Assembly (NCBI RefSeq): GCF_005885605.1
Contig: NZ_SZVP01000001.1
Span: 62,001-126,000 of the forward strand
Source of the DNA: Colwellia ponticola
GTDB taxonomy: Bacteria > Pseudomonadota > Gammaproteobacteria > Enterobacterales > Alteromonadaceae
Length of the DNA: 64,000 nt
Reading direction: 5' to 3'
Shown here: positions 22,326 through 31,898 of the stretch, piece after piece
Layout of the letters: every line of letters starts with the position of its first letter
Position numbering within the stretch: the stretch's first letter is position 1
The notes under the pieces: generated by a model
Database searches by the model: none
Seen by the model: only the letters and a program-made list of their open reading frames with translations
What the model was told of the DNA's origin: nothing
Position numbers and translations under genes: made by a program

Positions 22326-23297
22326 TTATTTGCTAGCCGATTTGACAATTATTGATTCGGCAATCTTTTGAGCTGTTGCTAGCGGTATATCACCAACAAT
22401 ACCCACTTCTATTCCCCGCACTATCTGGTTAAACACCATAGTCGCGCCATCACTAGCATACTCAGGATCTCTAAACTTTTCTTTACTTAGGTTTACATAC
22501 ACAGACACTTCAGTAAGCCCATCTGAAAACAACATAAACTCAACGGCTTTAACATCGTTACGGTTATAACTGTTCAAGTAATGTTGGTTAGATTTTATCA
22601 CAGAAAAACCTTGTGGCATCCAACTAACCTGCCAAGCAAGCTCTTTAGTCGTTATTTCATTAGTTAAACTAATAATATCAGGTAGTTCAGTTAACTGTAG
22701 TTGCGCTAAGTTGTCTGATAATTGCTTACTTACTTCAAGATGGGTAAATTGAACTTGTTCAAGTAACTGTCCTTGGCGAGTCAATATTGCCATTTTTAAC
22801 AACAAACCTGTTTTTTGATCAAGCCATAGCCAATAACTAAAGCGGTAATCATCTTTTGCAACAATGCGCACAAGCTGAGCGACACGCCCTAAAACTCGAC
22901 TACGTCCGACAGAAATAAAACGATAACTTACTTCAAGCTCGGTAAAGTTACCGCGAAAAATAGCAGGAATTGGCCCTCTAATATCGGGAGAGATTAGTGA
23001 GTAAGGCTCGTGTTCTGGCTCGATATAACTAACAATATTACCTTGGCGTAAAAAGTCACGACGAGAGCCGTTGAGTCGAGTGAAAATCTCTAGTTCTTGA
23101 TCATCATTACCGATGCCATGTAACCAATGATAAGGCTCTGCTTGATTATTTTTAACAACAACAAAGGAAGTGGTAAAGTTAAGTTGCTTTAACGATTGGG
23201 ATAGCCGCTCTAACCATTCTTTAGCCGATTTTGTATCAGCATTGATAGCCGACACATTAAAGCTGAGCAGCAATAAAAATAATACTGGTAATTTCAT
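22326..23297 (-). CDS. rseB: Periplasmic sigmaE regulator RseB
   Basis: RseB binds the periplasmic domain of the anti-sigma factor RseA and shields it from DegS cleavage; it also senses lipoprotein-like and LPS signals. The 323-residue protein starts with a signal peptide MKLPVLFLLLLSFNVSAINA. It continues with the MucB/RseB N-domain (AKEWLERLSQSLKQLNF through GSRRDFLRQGNIVSYIEP) and the C-domain (WQVSWMPQGF, VEFMLFSDGLTEVSVYV). It lies 90 bp after rseA. Length fits E. coli RseB (318). Confidence 0.95.
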   Translation of the reverse strand: MKLPVLFLLLLSFNVSAINADTKSAKEWLERLSQSLKQLNFTTSFVVVKNNQAEPYHWLHGIGNDDQELEIFTRLNGSRRDFLRQGNIVSYIEPEHEPYSLISPDIRGPIPAIFRGNFTELEVSYRFISVGRSRVLGRVAQLVRIVAKDDYRFSYWLWLDQKTGLLLKMAILTRQGQLLEQVQFTHLEVSKQLSDNLAQLQLTELPDIISLTNEITTKELAWQVSWMPQGFSVIKSNQHYLNSYNRNDVKAVEFMLFSDGLTEVSVYVNLSKEKFRDPEYASDGATMVFNQIVRGIEVGIVGDIPLATAQKIAESIIVKSASK

Positions 23298-23387
23298 AAT
23301 TTCTCATCGGTAATGGCTTAAATGGCGATTATCAACTAATTCAACCACTCAAGCCATTAATAGCAACTAATCAATATTAGTTAGTTA

Positions 23388-24098
23388 TTAATTACCTAGT
23401 TTCACTTGTTGGTTGTGATCTTGTAAAAGTGCTTGTAAACGGCGCTGTTGAGCAAGTTTTTCCGCTATAATTTGTGCGTTAGTCGGCGGTTGTTGTGTTT
23501 GCTGACTTGATAAGCCTTGTGTGGATTGAATCGGCTGCACATTAAAACTCACAGGGTTTGCATACCCCGTTAAAGGTACTGTTTGCACTACTTGGCTTGG
23601 GGTAACTAAGTCATTACCACCAAGGTTATGCTGCACACCAATAATCATCAACCCTGCGGCAGAAGCAGCGATAGCAACCTGGCCTATAGGTTTAAGTAAG
23701 CGTGATATTTTCGCTTTAAAGCGATTTGTACCGTCAATAACTGTCTGGTCATTAATTTTCTCGATAGATTTTTCAGTACCTTGCTCGTTATTATGGTCGC
23801 TATTTTGCTCCATGGCTTGTTCAAGCGTTTTCGAGAATGCCTGTGTCGATGAGTTAGGTGACAATATCGTTGCTTCTTGAGCAATAGCGGCCGAAATAGT
23901 TTTACTTAAATCGAGCTGCAATGATTGTGGCACTTCATCACGTAATACATCACCGATTAAATGGTAATTTTTCCATGCGGTTGATAAGTGTTCATCCTTG
24001 AGCATATTATCGACTAAATGGCTACTAACACTATCACCTGTTGATGGTGAATAATTATCAACTAATGAAGATATTGACTCAGATTTAATTTCACTCAT
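23388..24098 (-). CDS. rseA: Anti-sigmaE factor RseA
   Basis: RseA is a single-pass inner-membrane protein that holds sigmaE inactive until proteolysis by DegS and RseP. The N-terminal anti-sigma domain contains ESISSLVDNY and AWKNYHLIGDVLRDE, a hallmark of the family. A polar linker follows, rich in Glu, Asn and Gln and longer than in E. coli, then a weakly hydrophobic transmembrane segment (VAIAASAAGLMIIGV) and a Gln-rich periplasmic tail. The 236-residue length exceeds the E. coli 216 mainly in the linker. It starts 92 bp after the rpoE stop. Confidence 0.93.
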   Translation of the reverse strand: MSEIKSESISSLVDNYSPSTGDSVSSHLVDNMLKDEHLSTAWKNYHLIGDVLRDEVPQSLQLDLSKTISAAIAQEATILSPNSSTQAFSKTLEQAMEQNSDHNNEQGTEKSIEKINDQTVIDGTNRFKAKISRLLKPIGQVAIAASAAGLMIIGVQHNLGGNDLVTPSQVVQTVPLTGYANPVSFNVQPIQSTQGLSSQQTQQPPTNAQIIAEKLAQQRRLQALLQDHNQQVKLGN

Positions 24099-24190
24099 AT
24101 TTTACCTTAAAACTTGGTTAACTTTGACTTTAATAAATATCTTAATAAAGCCTCTAACAAAGACATTGACAAATAACTTAACAATTGAGC

Positions 24191-24784
24191 TTAACTATTT
24201 TTTTGTAACAACGGTCTAATTTTTTTGTCGATGGCATCACGCGCTCTAAATATTCTTGAGCGTACCGTGCCGACAGGACATTCCATTATCGTAGCAATCT
24301 CTTCATAACTTAATCCTTCAATTTCTCGAAAATTTATCGCTAAGCGAAGATCCTCGGGGAGAGACTCCATCGTAGTAAAAATAACTTTTTTAATTTCAGC
24401 GGTAAGTAATATTTTTTCAGGGGAAGCTGTCTCGCGAAGTGCGCCGCCAGTATCATAAAGTTCAGCATCACTAATTTCGATATCATTACTTGGTGGTTTA
24501 CGTCCTAATGAGACGCTGTGGTTTTTGGCGCAATTAACCGCAATACGATAAAGCCAAGTATAAAAGGCACTATCCCCTCTAAAGTTAGGTAAAGCTCTGT
24601 AGGCTTTAATAAAGGATTCTTGAACAATATCAGGTACATCACTATTATTTTTCACATAGCGACTGACCAAATTGGCAACCTTGTGCTGATACTTAGTGAC
24701 CAATAAATTAAACGCACTTTTATCGCCACGCTGAACCCGCTCAACTAATTGCTGATCTATATTAAGTTCACTCTTTTGAGCCAT
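24191..24784 (-). CDS. rpoE: RNA polymerase sigma factor RpoE (sigmaE)
   Basis: SigmaE directs the envelope-stress regulon. Region 2 is clear (QQLVERVQRGDKSAFNLLV, DVPDIVQESFIKAYRALPNF, SAFYTWLYRIAVNCAKNH). So is region 4 (SLPEDLRLAINFREIEGLSYEEIATIM, GTVRSRIFRARDAI). The frame is open to an ATG at 24850, but a candidate sigmaE promoter would start transcription at about 24843, excluding that start. Remaining ATGs are 24826, 24817 (preceded by TGGAAAAT) and 24784. I give 24784, which yields 197 residues and best fits the family N-terminus; 24817 is a real alternative. It is first in the rpoE-rseABC operon and divergent from nadB. Confidence 0.93.
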   Translation of the reverse strand: MAQKSELNIDQQLVERVQRGDKSAFNLLVTKYQHKVANLVSRYVKNNSDVPDIVQESFIKAYRALPNFRGDSAFYTWLYRIAVNCAKNHSVSLGRKPPSNDIEISDAELYDTGGALRETASPEKILLTAEIKKVIFTTMESLPEDLRLAINFREIEGLSYEEIATIMECPVGTVRSRIFRARDAIDKKIRPLLQKNS

Positions 24785-24849
24785 ATTTTTTAACACTGAC
24801 AATTGATTGATACTCATATTTTCCATTGGCTCGTAACAAACATATAACA

Positions 24850-24876
24850 TAGGACTATGGTTTTTCTAAAAAGTTC
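24850..24876 (-). promoter_or_regulatory. Candidate sigmaE-dependent autoregulatory promoter of rpoE
   Basis: On the minus strand GAACTT (24876-24871) is followed by 15 bases and then GTCCTA (24855-24850). The sigmaE consensus known from E. coli is GGAACTT, about 15 bases, then GTCTAA or TCTGA. Placement directly upstream of rpoE matches the autoregulated promoter of enterobacteria. The -10 has one mismatch, so this is a reasoned candidate, not proven. Confidence 0.6.
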
Positions 24877-25098
24877 TTTTTATTTACATATTTTGTAAAT
24901 AATTGCACTTAATAGTTCAAGCTAAACATTTTCAAGCAATGGGGTGATTGATTTTTTAACCGCGAGTTAGTTACTAGCTAATATATATTACGCAGTAATT
25001 CAACGCTATTATCTGGCGGCTTATCACTATGTATTATAGAATAGAGACCTCTTATTTACTTATATATTCGCTTTTATAACCGAACTTAATCAAATCCT

Positions 25099-26700
25099 AT
25101 GACTCAACAAAATAATTGTGATGTGCTAATTATTGGCAGCGGCGCCGCAGGTTTAACTTTAGCATTGCACTTAGCTAAAAATGCTGATGTGGTTATTTTA
25201 AGCAAAGGCCCATTAAATGAAGGGTCAACCTTCTATGCCCAAGGCGGTGTTGCCGCGGTATTTGATGAAAATGACTGTATTGCCGCTCATGCTCAAGACA
25301 CCTTGATTGCAGGTGCTGGGCTATGTGATGAAGATATTGTGCAATTTACCACTGAAAATGCCAAGTCTTGTTTAGAGTGGTTGATTGACCAAGGCGTTGA
25401 ATTTGATAAAGAAAAAAGTAGTAAAGATGAATCTCGTTATCACCTAACCCGTGAAGGTGGTCATAGTCACCGAAGAATTTTGCATGCTGCCGATGCTACA
25501 GGTCAAGCCATACAAACCACACTAGCCGATCAAGTAAAGCAACACTCCCGTATTCGTATTTTTGAGCGTTTTAATGCCATTGACTTAATTTGTCAGCCAA
25601 GTACCACTGGCAATAAGCCAAAACAATGTATCGGTGCTTATATTTGGAATAGAAATACTGAAAAAGTAGAAAGTATTTATGCACAAAAAACGATTTTAGC
25701 AACCGGCGGTGCGAGTAAAGTCTATCAATATACCTCTAATCCTGATGTGTCTAGTGGTGATGGTATCGCTATGGCATGGCGCGTAGGTTGCCGAGTAGCC
25801 AACATGGAATTTAATCAATTCCACCCGACTTGCTTGTTTCATCCATCAGCTGGCACCTTCTTACTTACCGAAGCACTGCGCGGTGAAGGCGCTAAATTAA
25901 GACGCCCAGACGGTAGTCGCTTTATGCCTGCTTTTGATAAACGTGCCGAACTAGCGCCGCGTGATATTGTCGCACGTGCTATCGACTTTGAAATGAAACG
26001 CTTAGGCGCTGACTGTATGTATTTGGATATTAGTCATAAACCCAGTAGTTTTATTAAAGAGCATTTTCCAACCATTTACGAAAAAACCATGTCTTTAGGC
26101 ATTGATATCACTAAACAGCCGATGCCAATTGTACCTGCTGCCCATTATACCTGTGGCGGCGTAATGGTTGATAAACAAGGTAAAACAGACGTGAGCCAAC
26201 TTTATGCTATCGGTGAAATGTCTTACACCGGTTTGCATGGAGCCAACCGTTTAGCGAGTAACTCTTTACTTGAATGTCTTGTTTTTGCTCGAGCAGCCGC
26301 AATGGAGATAAGTGAAACCCTAGTACAGGATAATCTTCATTTAACCCTACCCCATTGGGATGAAAGCCGAGTAACTAACTCAGACGAAGAAGTAGTTATT
26401 CAACATAATTGGCACGAACTGAGATTATTTATGTGGGATTATGTTGGTATAGTTCGCACGACTAAACGCCTAGAACGCGCTTTACATCGCGTTGAGTTAT
26501 TGCAGCGAGAAATAGAAGAGTATTATCGAAACTTCAAAGTGAGTAATAACTTACTAGAATTAAGAAATTTGGTACAAGTAGCTGAATTGATAATAAGGTG
26601 TGCGATGGACCGAAAAGAAAGCCGAGGCTTACATTATACTTTAGATTATCCGGAGCTATTAACCACCGTTAAACCCACCATACTATCGCCAATTGATTAG
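25099..26700 (+). CDS. nadB: L-aspartate oxidase
   Basis: NadB oxidises L-aspartate to iminoaspartate with FAD, the first step of de novo NAD synthesis; NadA, its partner, is not in the window. The 533-residue protein opens with the Rossmann motif [19 protein letters not shown]. It contains [13 protein letters not shown], the active-site region HPTCLF and [23 protein letters not shown], and [11 protein letters not shown]. The C-terminal helical domain includes [19 protein letters not shown]. Length matches E. coli NadB (540). Divergence from rpoE is the usual arrangement. Confidence 0.98.
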   Translation: MTQQNNCDVLIIGSGAAGLTLALHLAKNADVVILSKGPLNEGSTFYAQGGVAAVFDENDCIAAHAQDTLIAGAGLCDEDIVQFTTENAKSCLEWLIDQGVEFDKEKSSKDESRYHLTREGGHSHRRILHAADATGQAIQTTLADQVKQHSRIRIFERFNAIDLICQPSTTGNKPKQCIGAYIWNRNTEKVESIYAQKTILATGGASKVYQYTSNPDVSSGDGIAMAWRVGCRVANMEFNQFHPTCLFHPSAGTFLLTEALRGEGAKLRRPDGSRFMPAFDKRAELAPRDIVARAIDFEMKRLGADCMYLDISHKPSSFIKEHFPTIYEKTMSLGIDITKQPMPIVPAAHYTCGGVMVDKQGKTDVSQLYAIGEMSYTGLHGANRLASNSLLECLVFARAAAMEISETLVQDNLHLTLPHWDESRVTNSDEEVVIQHNWHELRLFMWDYVGIVRTTKRLERALHRVELLQREIEEYYRNFKVSNNLLELRNLVQVAELIIRCAMDRKESRGLHYTLDYPELLTTVKPTILSPID

Positions 26701-26722
26701 ATTCTGTTGAGCTGTAGTGGTT

Positions 26723-27292
26723 TTAGGCTAATTTTTTTATAACATTAGCAAGGCGAGAAAAGTCTTTATTATTGATACTGTCTCTAAATATAAAGACTTG
26801 TTTACTTTGCAGGCCTTGCAATGACTTACCTTGACCACGCTGTTTAACTGCTTTGGGCGATAACTCTCTAGGTGATAACTGAATAAGTGGCAGCTGCGTA
26901 ATTGCCATGTAATTCGCTGTGGTTGCTATAGATTGCTTAGGTATCATAACTAGCCAACAGCCGATAAAACTCAGCCGACTATTAGCCACTAATTGATAGC
27001 TAGTTTTATCGCTTTTAAACCAGATCTCACCGCTAGTACTTAACAAAAATGACTCGTTAAAGTATTTATCCGCATTAAGTGATAAAAAGACACTCACTGT
27101 AATAATACTTAGCACGGTGATACTTAACGCTAACGCATAATAAAAAGTAAAGCTAACCAGCATAACTAACAACACCACTATGGCTACAAAACTGTAAGTG
27201 GCTAGCTTGTACCGAGATTTTCTAACGGTAATATTATACTTTGACGCGCTTGAGTATAAGTTGCACCATGGCGTTAAGTTCTTTATCTTCAC
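26723..27292 (-). CDS. ygfX: YgfX (CptA)-like membrane protein, start uncertain
   Basis: The protein is encoded immediately after sdhE in the position of ygfX/cptA. In E. coli that product is an inner-membrane protein proposed as a toxin partner of SdhE, a role still debated. It has a basic stretch (KSRYKLATY), two close transmembrane segments (YSFVAIVVLLVMLVSFTFYY, ALSITVLSIITVSVFLSL) and a soluble C-terminal beta domain with GEIWFKS and FRD motifs. No ATG lies at a sensible distance: the frame's ATGs are deep inside sdhE. GTG at 27292 is used here; a rare start near the sdhE stop would give a shorter protein. The 22-bp gap with convergent nadB holds no clear terminator. Confidence 0.7.
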   Translation of the reverse strand: MKIKNLTPWCNLYSSASKYNITVRKSRYKLATYSFVAIVVLLVMLVSFTFYYALALSITVLSIITVSVFLSLNADKYFNESFLLSTSGEIWFKSDKTSYQLVANSRLSFIGCWLVMIPKQSIATTANYMAITQLPLIQLSPRELSPKAVKQRGQGKSLQGLQSKQVFIFRDSINNKDFSRLANVIKKLA

Positions 27293-27539
27293 AAACTTTA
27301 TGTCCCATAAACCATGCAAATAGTTCAGGATCTTGTTCGGTAAGTAAACGTTCAAAAGTAAATTGTTGTTTTGATGATAAGCCATCATATGCTTCATCAA
27401 CAAAATCAATAAATAATATATCTAACTCTAACATGCCTCGACGACACGCCCATTTTAAACGGGCTTTATTAACTTTATCGAGATGAGCAGGGTTTTCGTT
27501 ATTTGTTACTGCATTATTTGAAGCTTCGTTACCAGACAT
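27234..27539 (-). CDS. sdhE: FAD assembly factor SdhE
   Basis: SdhE (YgfY) helps attach FAD covalently to succinate dehydrogenase and fumarate reductase flavoproteins. The 101-residue protein contains the signature KWACRRGMLELDILF, with the RGxxE motif that contacts the flavoprotein, and the helical segment FERLLTEQDPELFAWFMG. An N-terminal extension of about 20 residues rich in Asn precedes the conserved core; E. coli SdhE has 88 residues. The gene overlaps or abuts the ygfX-like frame, suggesting coupled translation. Confidence 0.93.
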   Translation of the reverse strand: MSGNEASNNAVTNNENPAHLDKVNKARLKWACRRGMLELDILFIDFVDEAYDGLSSKQQFTFERLLTEQDPELFAWFMGHKVCEDKELNAMVQLILKRVKV

Positions 27540-27845
27540 ACGTATCCTTGATTAATTAACCACTCTTCATTGTAGCAACATCTCTGATGGCACAGCTATT
27601 AAAAATACTCAATATCATTAATAAAATTACCCAAACGAGTTGTTTTTGTTATTTTAGTCCTTACCTATATAGTTATACCTATATTATACCAATATAGTTG
27701 TGATAAATTTATTAGCCTTTTAAGTTAGAACACAAAGCTAATAGCATACTCACTATAAAACGAAATAGTAATTTACTGAAAAAATAACTACATGCAGCTA
27801 CTTAACACACATAGCTAAACTCACCTTTTTCTCATAGAGTTCATC
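27540..27845. other. Divergent intergenic region sdhE/ygfZ
   Basis: These 306 bp separate divergent sdhE and ygfZ and must hold both promoters. Around 27665-27705 there is an imperfect cluster of TATACC, CTATAT and CCAATATAG repeats with partial dyad symmetry. No coding frame or RNA gene is evident. Confidence 0.4.
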
Positions 27846-28823
27846 ATGACAACCATTGCCGATACATCATTACCTTCGCTAAAACAGTTACCAGAAACTT
27901 TCCTTATAGAACTAAATGATTTTGGCGCTATTTCTTTATCTGGTGAGGAGCAAACTAAGTACTTACAAGGGCAAGTAACCTGCGATGTTAATAACAGCAG
28001 CGCTTCTAACTTACTTGTTGGCGCGCATTGCGATGCTAAAGGAAAAGTCTTTTCTGTTTTTAGATTAATTAATCGCTCGTCTGCTCACTTATTATTACAA
28101 CCTAAAGCCAGCATTGAAAACTCTCTTAAAGAGCTCAAAAAATTTGGTGTTTTTGCTAAAGTGACTATTAATGAAGTGGATAACTTACGCTTTATCGCTT
28201 TAGTGGGTGAACAAGCCAGTGGCTTATTACAACAAGAATTTGCACAAGTTCCCGATAGTTTAAGCCCTGTAGTACAAGTTGGTTCAACTAACTTAATTTA
28301 CCTTGCTGGTAAGCAACCTAGATATATTATTATCGATGAACCAAGCGTGATAAGCACACTGGTTGATAAATTATCACTACCAACTTATTCTCAGCAAGTA
28401 TGGAACTTATTAGAGATAAGCCAAGGTTTCCCTATTTTATCAACAACCACCAGCGGCCATTACGTGCCACAAATGCTTAACCTACAAGCCATTAACGGTA
28501 TAAGTTTTACTAAAGGCTGTTATTTAGGACAAGAAACCGTTGCTAGAATGCAGTATCTAGGAAAAAATAAACGCGCACTCTTTTGCTTACATACCGATCT
28601 TAAACAAACATTAACAGCCGATGATATTATTGAAAAACAATTAGGTGATAACTGGCGCAAAGCTGGCGATATACTTGCCTATTATCAAGCGGATGATGGT
28701 AGCTGTGTTATTCAAGCAGTATTAACAAACGATGGCGCACAACCTGCAATGCGTATTGCTTCAGATGATTCATCTATCGTCTCTGAGCAAGCATTGCCCT
28801 ATAGTCTTAACACTGAAAAGTAG
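27846..28823 (+). CDS. ygfZ: tRNA-modifying protein YgfZ (folate-binding, Fe-S related)
   Basis: YgfZ is a folate-dependent protein of the GcvT-like family needed for activity of some Fe-S enzymes, including the tRNA methylthiotransferase MiaB. The 325-residue protein carries the diagnostic motif KGCYLGQETVARMQYLGKNK (about residues 222-241) with its conserved Cys. Upstream are GAISLSGEEQTKYLQGQVTCDV and AHCDAKGKVFSVFRLI. Length matches E. coli (326). It is divergent from sdhE and about 90 bp upstream of slyD; the sdhE/ygfZ pairing is conserved in enterobacteria. Confidence 0.95.
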   Translation: MTTIADTSLPSLKQLPETFLIELNDFGAISLSGEEQTKYLQGQVTCDVNNSSASNLLVGAHCDAKGKVFSVFRLINRSSAHLLLQPKASIENSLKELKKFGVFAKVTINEVDNLRFIALVGEQASGLLQQEFAQVPDSLSPVVQVGSTNLIYLAGKQPRYIIIDEPSVISTLVDKLSLPTYSQQVWNLLEISQGFPILSTTTSGHYVPQMLNLQAINGISFTKGCYLGQETVARMQYLGKNKRALFCLHTDLKQTLTADDIIEKQLGDNWRKAGDILAYYQADDGSCVIQAVLTNDGAQPAMRIASDDSSIVSEQALPYSLNTEK

Positions 28824-28914
28824 CGCGGTAAACTCTATGCTTGCCCCTCAAAGCTACCCCCTAAACGAAACCTTAAAACTAAACTTTAAATATTTAAAAT
28901 CACTAGGATAAAAT

Positions 28915-29403
28915 ATGAAAATAGCCAAAAATAATGTTGTTGTTATGCACTATGCCGTATCTGACAGCGAAGGTACCTTAATTGATAGTTCTTACGATGA
29001 TAAACCAATGGCGATTATTCAAGGTACTGGTTACTTAATTCCAGGATTAGATGATGCACTTGTTGATCACGAAGCGGGCGATAAATTTGAAGTTGCCGTT
29101 GCTTGTGAAGACGCTTACGGCGAACGCCATGATGATTACGTACAAACTGTGCCAAAAGAAGTACTTGCTGGTGTTGAAGATCTTGCTCTGGGAACCCAGT
29201 TACGTGCAACCACTGATGATGGTGAGCAAACAGTGATTGTCATTGATGTACAAGATGATGTTATTACCGTGGACGGTAACCACCCTCTTTCAGGTTTAGA
29301 TTTAAACTTTGACGTTGAAATTCTTGAAGTACGTGAAGCTACGGCAGAAGAGCTTAAACATGGTCATGTCCACAGCGAAGGTGGTTGTGGCCACGAGCAC
29401 TAG
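28915..29403 (+). CDS. slyD: FKBP-type peptidyl-prolyl isomerase SlyD
   Basis: SlyD is a cytosolic prolyl isomerase and chaperone that also delivers nickel to hydrogenase in some bacteria. The 162-residue protein has the FKBP half-domain (VVMHYAVSDSEGTLIDSSY, IPGLDDAL), the inserted IF chaperone domain (about 70-125), and the returning strand HPLSGLDLNFDVEILEVREAT. The C-terminus is His- and Cys-containing (HGHVHSEGGCGHEH) and shorter than the E. coli metal-binding tail, so metal binding is plausible but reduced. AGGA 6 nt before the ATG supports the start. A strong terminator follows. Confidence 0.94.
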   Translation: MKIAKNNVVVMHYAVSDSEGTLIDSSYDDKPMAIIQGTGYLIPGLDDALVDHEAGDKFEVAVACEDAYGERHDDYVQTVPKEVLAGVEDLALGTQLRATTDDGEQTVIVIDVQDDVITVDGNHPLSGLDLNFDVEILEVREATAEELKHGHVHSEGGCGHEH

Positions 29404-29440
29404 TATTTTTACTGTTAACAAGTAAAAATGATCAGATATA

Positions 29441-29476
29441 AAAAAACGTAACCTTACGTCTAAGGTTACGTTTTTT
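29441..29476. terminator. Bidirectional terminator between slyD and recA
   Basis: A 16-bp perfect stem AAAAAACGTAACCTTA with a CGTC loop and its complement ends in seven Ts on the plus strand and six on the minus. It separates the convergent slyD and recA genes and can end both transcripts. Confidence 0.93.
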
Positions 29477-29533
29477 TCGTTTTAAGCTCATTAATGAAGC
29501 GCTAAGCTGTCTATTAAATTGTTCGGCTTGGTA

Positions 29534-30595
29534 TTACTCAGCCGATAGTTTTTCTACTGTAGTTGGGGTATCTATTTCGTCTGCAATTTTATCATCGGTA
29601 ATGACAACTTTTGATAAAAACATATCACGTAATTTAGCATCAACATCTTTAGCCATTTCAGGATGATCATCTAAGTATTTCGCCGCGTTAGCTTTACCTT
29701 GACCAATTCTTTCGCCATTACAGCTATACCAAGCACCGGCTTTTTCTACAAAACCATGCTTAACACCTAGCTCAATTAACTCACCTAAGCTGTTAATACC
29801 TTCGCCATAAAGAATTTGAAATTCAGCTTGTTTAAAGGGGGGAGCAATTTTATTTTTAACGACTTTAACACGTGTTTCGTTACCAACAATTTCATCACCA
29901 TTTTTAACAGCGCCAATACGACGAATATCTAAACGTACTGAGGCGTAGAATTTTAACGCATTACCACCCGTAGTCGTTTCAGGCGAACCAAACATAACAC
30001 CAATTTTCATACGAATTTGGTTAATGAAAATAAGCATGGTATTTGAACGTTTCAAATTCCCCGTTAATTTACGCATGGCTTGTGACAACATACGCGCTTG
30101 TAAACCCATATGTGAATCACCCATGTCTCCTTCAATTTCCGCTTTTGGCGTCAGTGCCGCAACAGAGTCAACCACGATGACATCAATAGCGCCAGAGCGC
30201 GTTAACATGTCAACAATTTCTAGAGCTTGTTCGCCAGTATCAGGTTGAGAAATTAATAACTCATCAATATTCACCCCTAACTTTGCCGCATAAACAGGGT
30301 CAAGCGCATGCTCTGCATCAATAAAGGCACAAACTTTACCGTTGCGCTGTGCTTCAGCAATAACTTCTAAAGTTAATGTTGTTTTACCACTTGACTCAGG
30401 ACCATAAATTTCAACCACACGACCCATTGGTAAACCGCCAGCACCTAAGGCGATATCCAAGCCTAATGAACCCGTAGAAATAGTTTCTACGTCCATGGTG
30501 TTATTGTCACCAAGTTTCATTATTGAACCTTTACCAAATTGACGTTCAATTTGAGCTAAGGCTGCTGATAATGCTTTTTCTTTATCGTCTTTCAT
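29534..30595 (-). CDS. recA: Recombinase RecA
   Basis: RecA catalyses strand exchange and triggers LexA self-cleavage in the SOS response. The 353-residue protein has Walker [11 protein letters not shown] (about 66-75), Walker B region [14 protein letters not shown]-like ([12 protein letters not shown]), loop L1 with [10 protein letters not shown], loop L2 [20 protein letters not shown] and a C-terminal acidic tail. Length matches E. coli RecA. GGAG lies 7 nt before the ATG. Its promoter carries a LexA operator. recX, often found downstream, is absent here. Confidence 0.99.
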   Translation of the reverse strand: MKDDKEKALSAALAQIERQFGKGSIMKLGDNNTMDVETISTGSLGLDIALGAGGLPMGRVVEIYGPESSGKTTLTLEVIAEAQRNGKVCAFIDAEHALDPVYAAKLGVNIDELLISQPDTGEQALEIVDMLTRSGAIDVIVVDSVAALTPKAEIEGDMGDSHMGLQARMLSQAMRKLTGNLKRSNTMLIFINQIRMKIGVMFGSPETTTGGNALKFYASVRLDIRRIGAVKNGDEIVGNETRVKVVKNKIAPPFKQAEFQILYGEGINSLGELIELGVKHGFVEKAGAWYSCNGERIGQGKANAAKYLDDHPEMAKDVDAKLRDMFLSKVVITDDKIADEIDTPTTVEKLSAE

Positions 30596-30639
30596 AATTT
30601 ACTCCAAGAGCATGTCTGTTATTTCGTTTTGATGGGCTA

Positions 30640-30667
30640 AGTATACTGTAAGCGTGTACAGTATCAA
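30640..30667 (-). promoter_or_regulatory. recA promoter with embedded LexA (SOS) operator
   Basis: On the minus strand TTGATA (30667-30662) and TATACT (30645-30640) are a -35/-10 pair with a 16-bp spacer. The spacer is itself the SOS box CTGT-N8-ACAG (30661-30646), and the dyad extends to ATACTGTA/TACAGTAT. As I remember it, the E. coli recA promoter has the same layout, so LexA repression is well supported. Confidence 0.93.
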
Positions 30668-30888
30668 GTTTTATTACAATTATTTTTATTTTAAATAAAA
30701 AACTAGCTAGACGTCACTTTTAAAACACTGAAAAATAAGGCTTTAAAAGGCATTAATAACTTTTTAAAATTTAAGGTTAAAAAGTTATCAGCTAGTTTTT
30801 ACTTTTATTAAATGCGTTAAATACAGTACTTATAACGTATTTTTCTTAGCCCTTCTCTTACCACGAGTCAAACTATAACCCAACATAG

Positions 30889-31782
30889 CTAAGCTAGCTT
30901 TTTTTGACCAAAACTAACAATCTGTTCAGACATTTTTTTATTAATGCCTTTTACCAATACCCAACTATGCCAATATAAGGTTTCCACTAAGTCTTTATCC
31001 GGACATAAGCTTATTAACTGTCCCGTTTTAAGCTCTTGCTCTATTTGTAATTTAGGTAATAAACAATAAGCAACGCCTTGCTTTACTAACTCAACAAAGG
31101 CCTCAGATGAGCGAACACTATGACAGTAATATTCACTGGCTGCTAAGTTAAAATGTTTTGCTATATAACGTACGTGCATATCATCTTTATGATCATAACT
31201 TATCGCAGGTGCCATTTTTAAGGAGCGTCGACTGACACCATCGGGGAAATATTTTTGCGCAAAGCCTTTACTTGCCACTAAGCAATATTGCATTTCCCCT
31301 AACTTAAAAGAACGATAACCTTTTAACGGTTTTTCTATAACGCTGACTGCGCCAATCGCTTGGCCACTGCGTAACTTATCTAACGTTCTTTCTTCATGCT
31401 CAATAATTAAATTAAGTTCAACTAAATAATTTTTAAGTACTGGGGTAATAGCATCAATAAACCAAGTGGCAATACTGTCGGCGTTAACAGCAAGTGCTAC
31501 TTTCATCGGTTTAATGGGCGTATCTGGAGATAGCAAAGGGACTAACTCATGCTCAAGCTGTTTTACTTTTTTAAAGTGACTCAGTAATTGTTCACCGGCA
31601 ATAGTTGCAACAATAGGTTGATTGCGAATAAGTACAGGTTGCCCTACATGCTCTTCTAACGCTTTAATTCGTTGAGATACCGCTGACTGAGAAATAAATA
31701 ATTTTTGCGCTGCTAACTCAAAGCTTTGTAACTCAATAACCTCAGCTAGCGCTGCTAAAAGTTTATAATCAAAATTTGCCAT
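30889..31782 (-). CDS. argP: LysR-family regulator ArgP
   Basis: ArgP (IciA) is a LysR-type regulator that activates the arginine/lysine exporter gene argO in response to arginine. The 297-residue protein has the N-terminal winged helix (YKLLAALAEVIELQSFELAAQ, ISQSAVSQRIKALEEHVG) and a periplasmic-binding-like effector domain (KVALAVNADSIATWFIDAI, VAYCLLPKLQIEQEL). The divergent neighbour is a LysE/ArgO exporter gene, the classic argP/argO-type arrangement, which supports the name. The 116-bp AT-rich gap should hold its operator. Confidence 0.92.
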   Translation of the reverse strand: MANFDYKLLAALAEVIELQSFELAAQKLFISQSAVSQRIKALEEHVGQPVLIRNQPIVATIAGEQLLSHFKKVKQLEHELVPLLSPDTPIKPMKVALAVNADSIATWFIDAITPVLKNYLVELNLIIEHEERTLDKLRSGQAIGAVSVIEKPLKGYRSFKLGEMQYCLVASKGFAQKYFPDGVSRRSLKMAPAISYDHKDDMHVRYIAKHFNLAASEYYCHSVRSSEAFVELVKQGVAYCLLPKLQIEQELKTGQLISLCPDKDLVETLYWHSWVLVKGINKKMSEQIVSFGQKKLA

Positions 31783-31898
31783 AATGCTCTCTAACCAAAT
31801 AAGTTTTACTAATGATAGTTAATTATTATTAATTATGTTCAATTAAATAATTAATGCAAAATAGCGCGCATTAATTTCCTGACCGTTTTATAGAGACC

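Noticed and set aside
27665-27705. Cluster of TATACC and CTATAT repeats as a MITE end
   Set aside because: It resembles TTATACCAA of the element at 1274 only over a few bases, with no inverted partner nearby.
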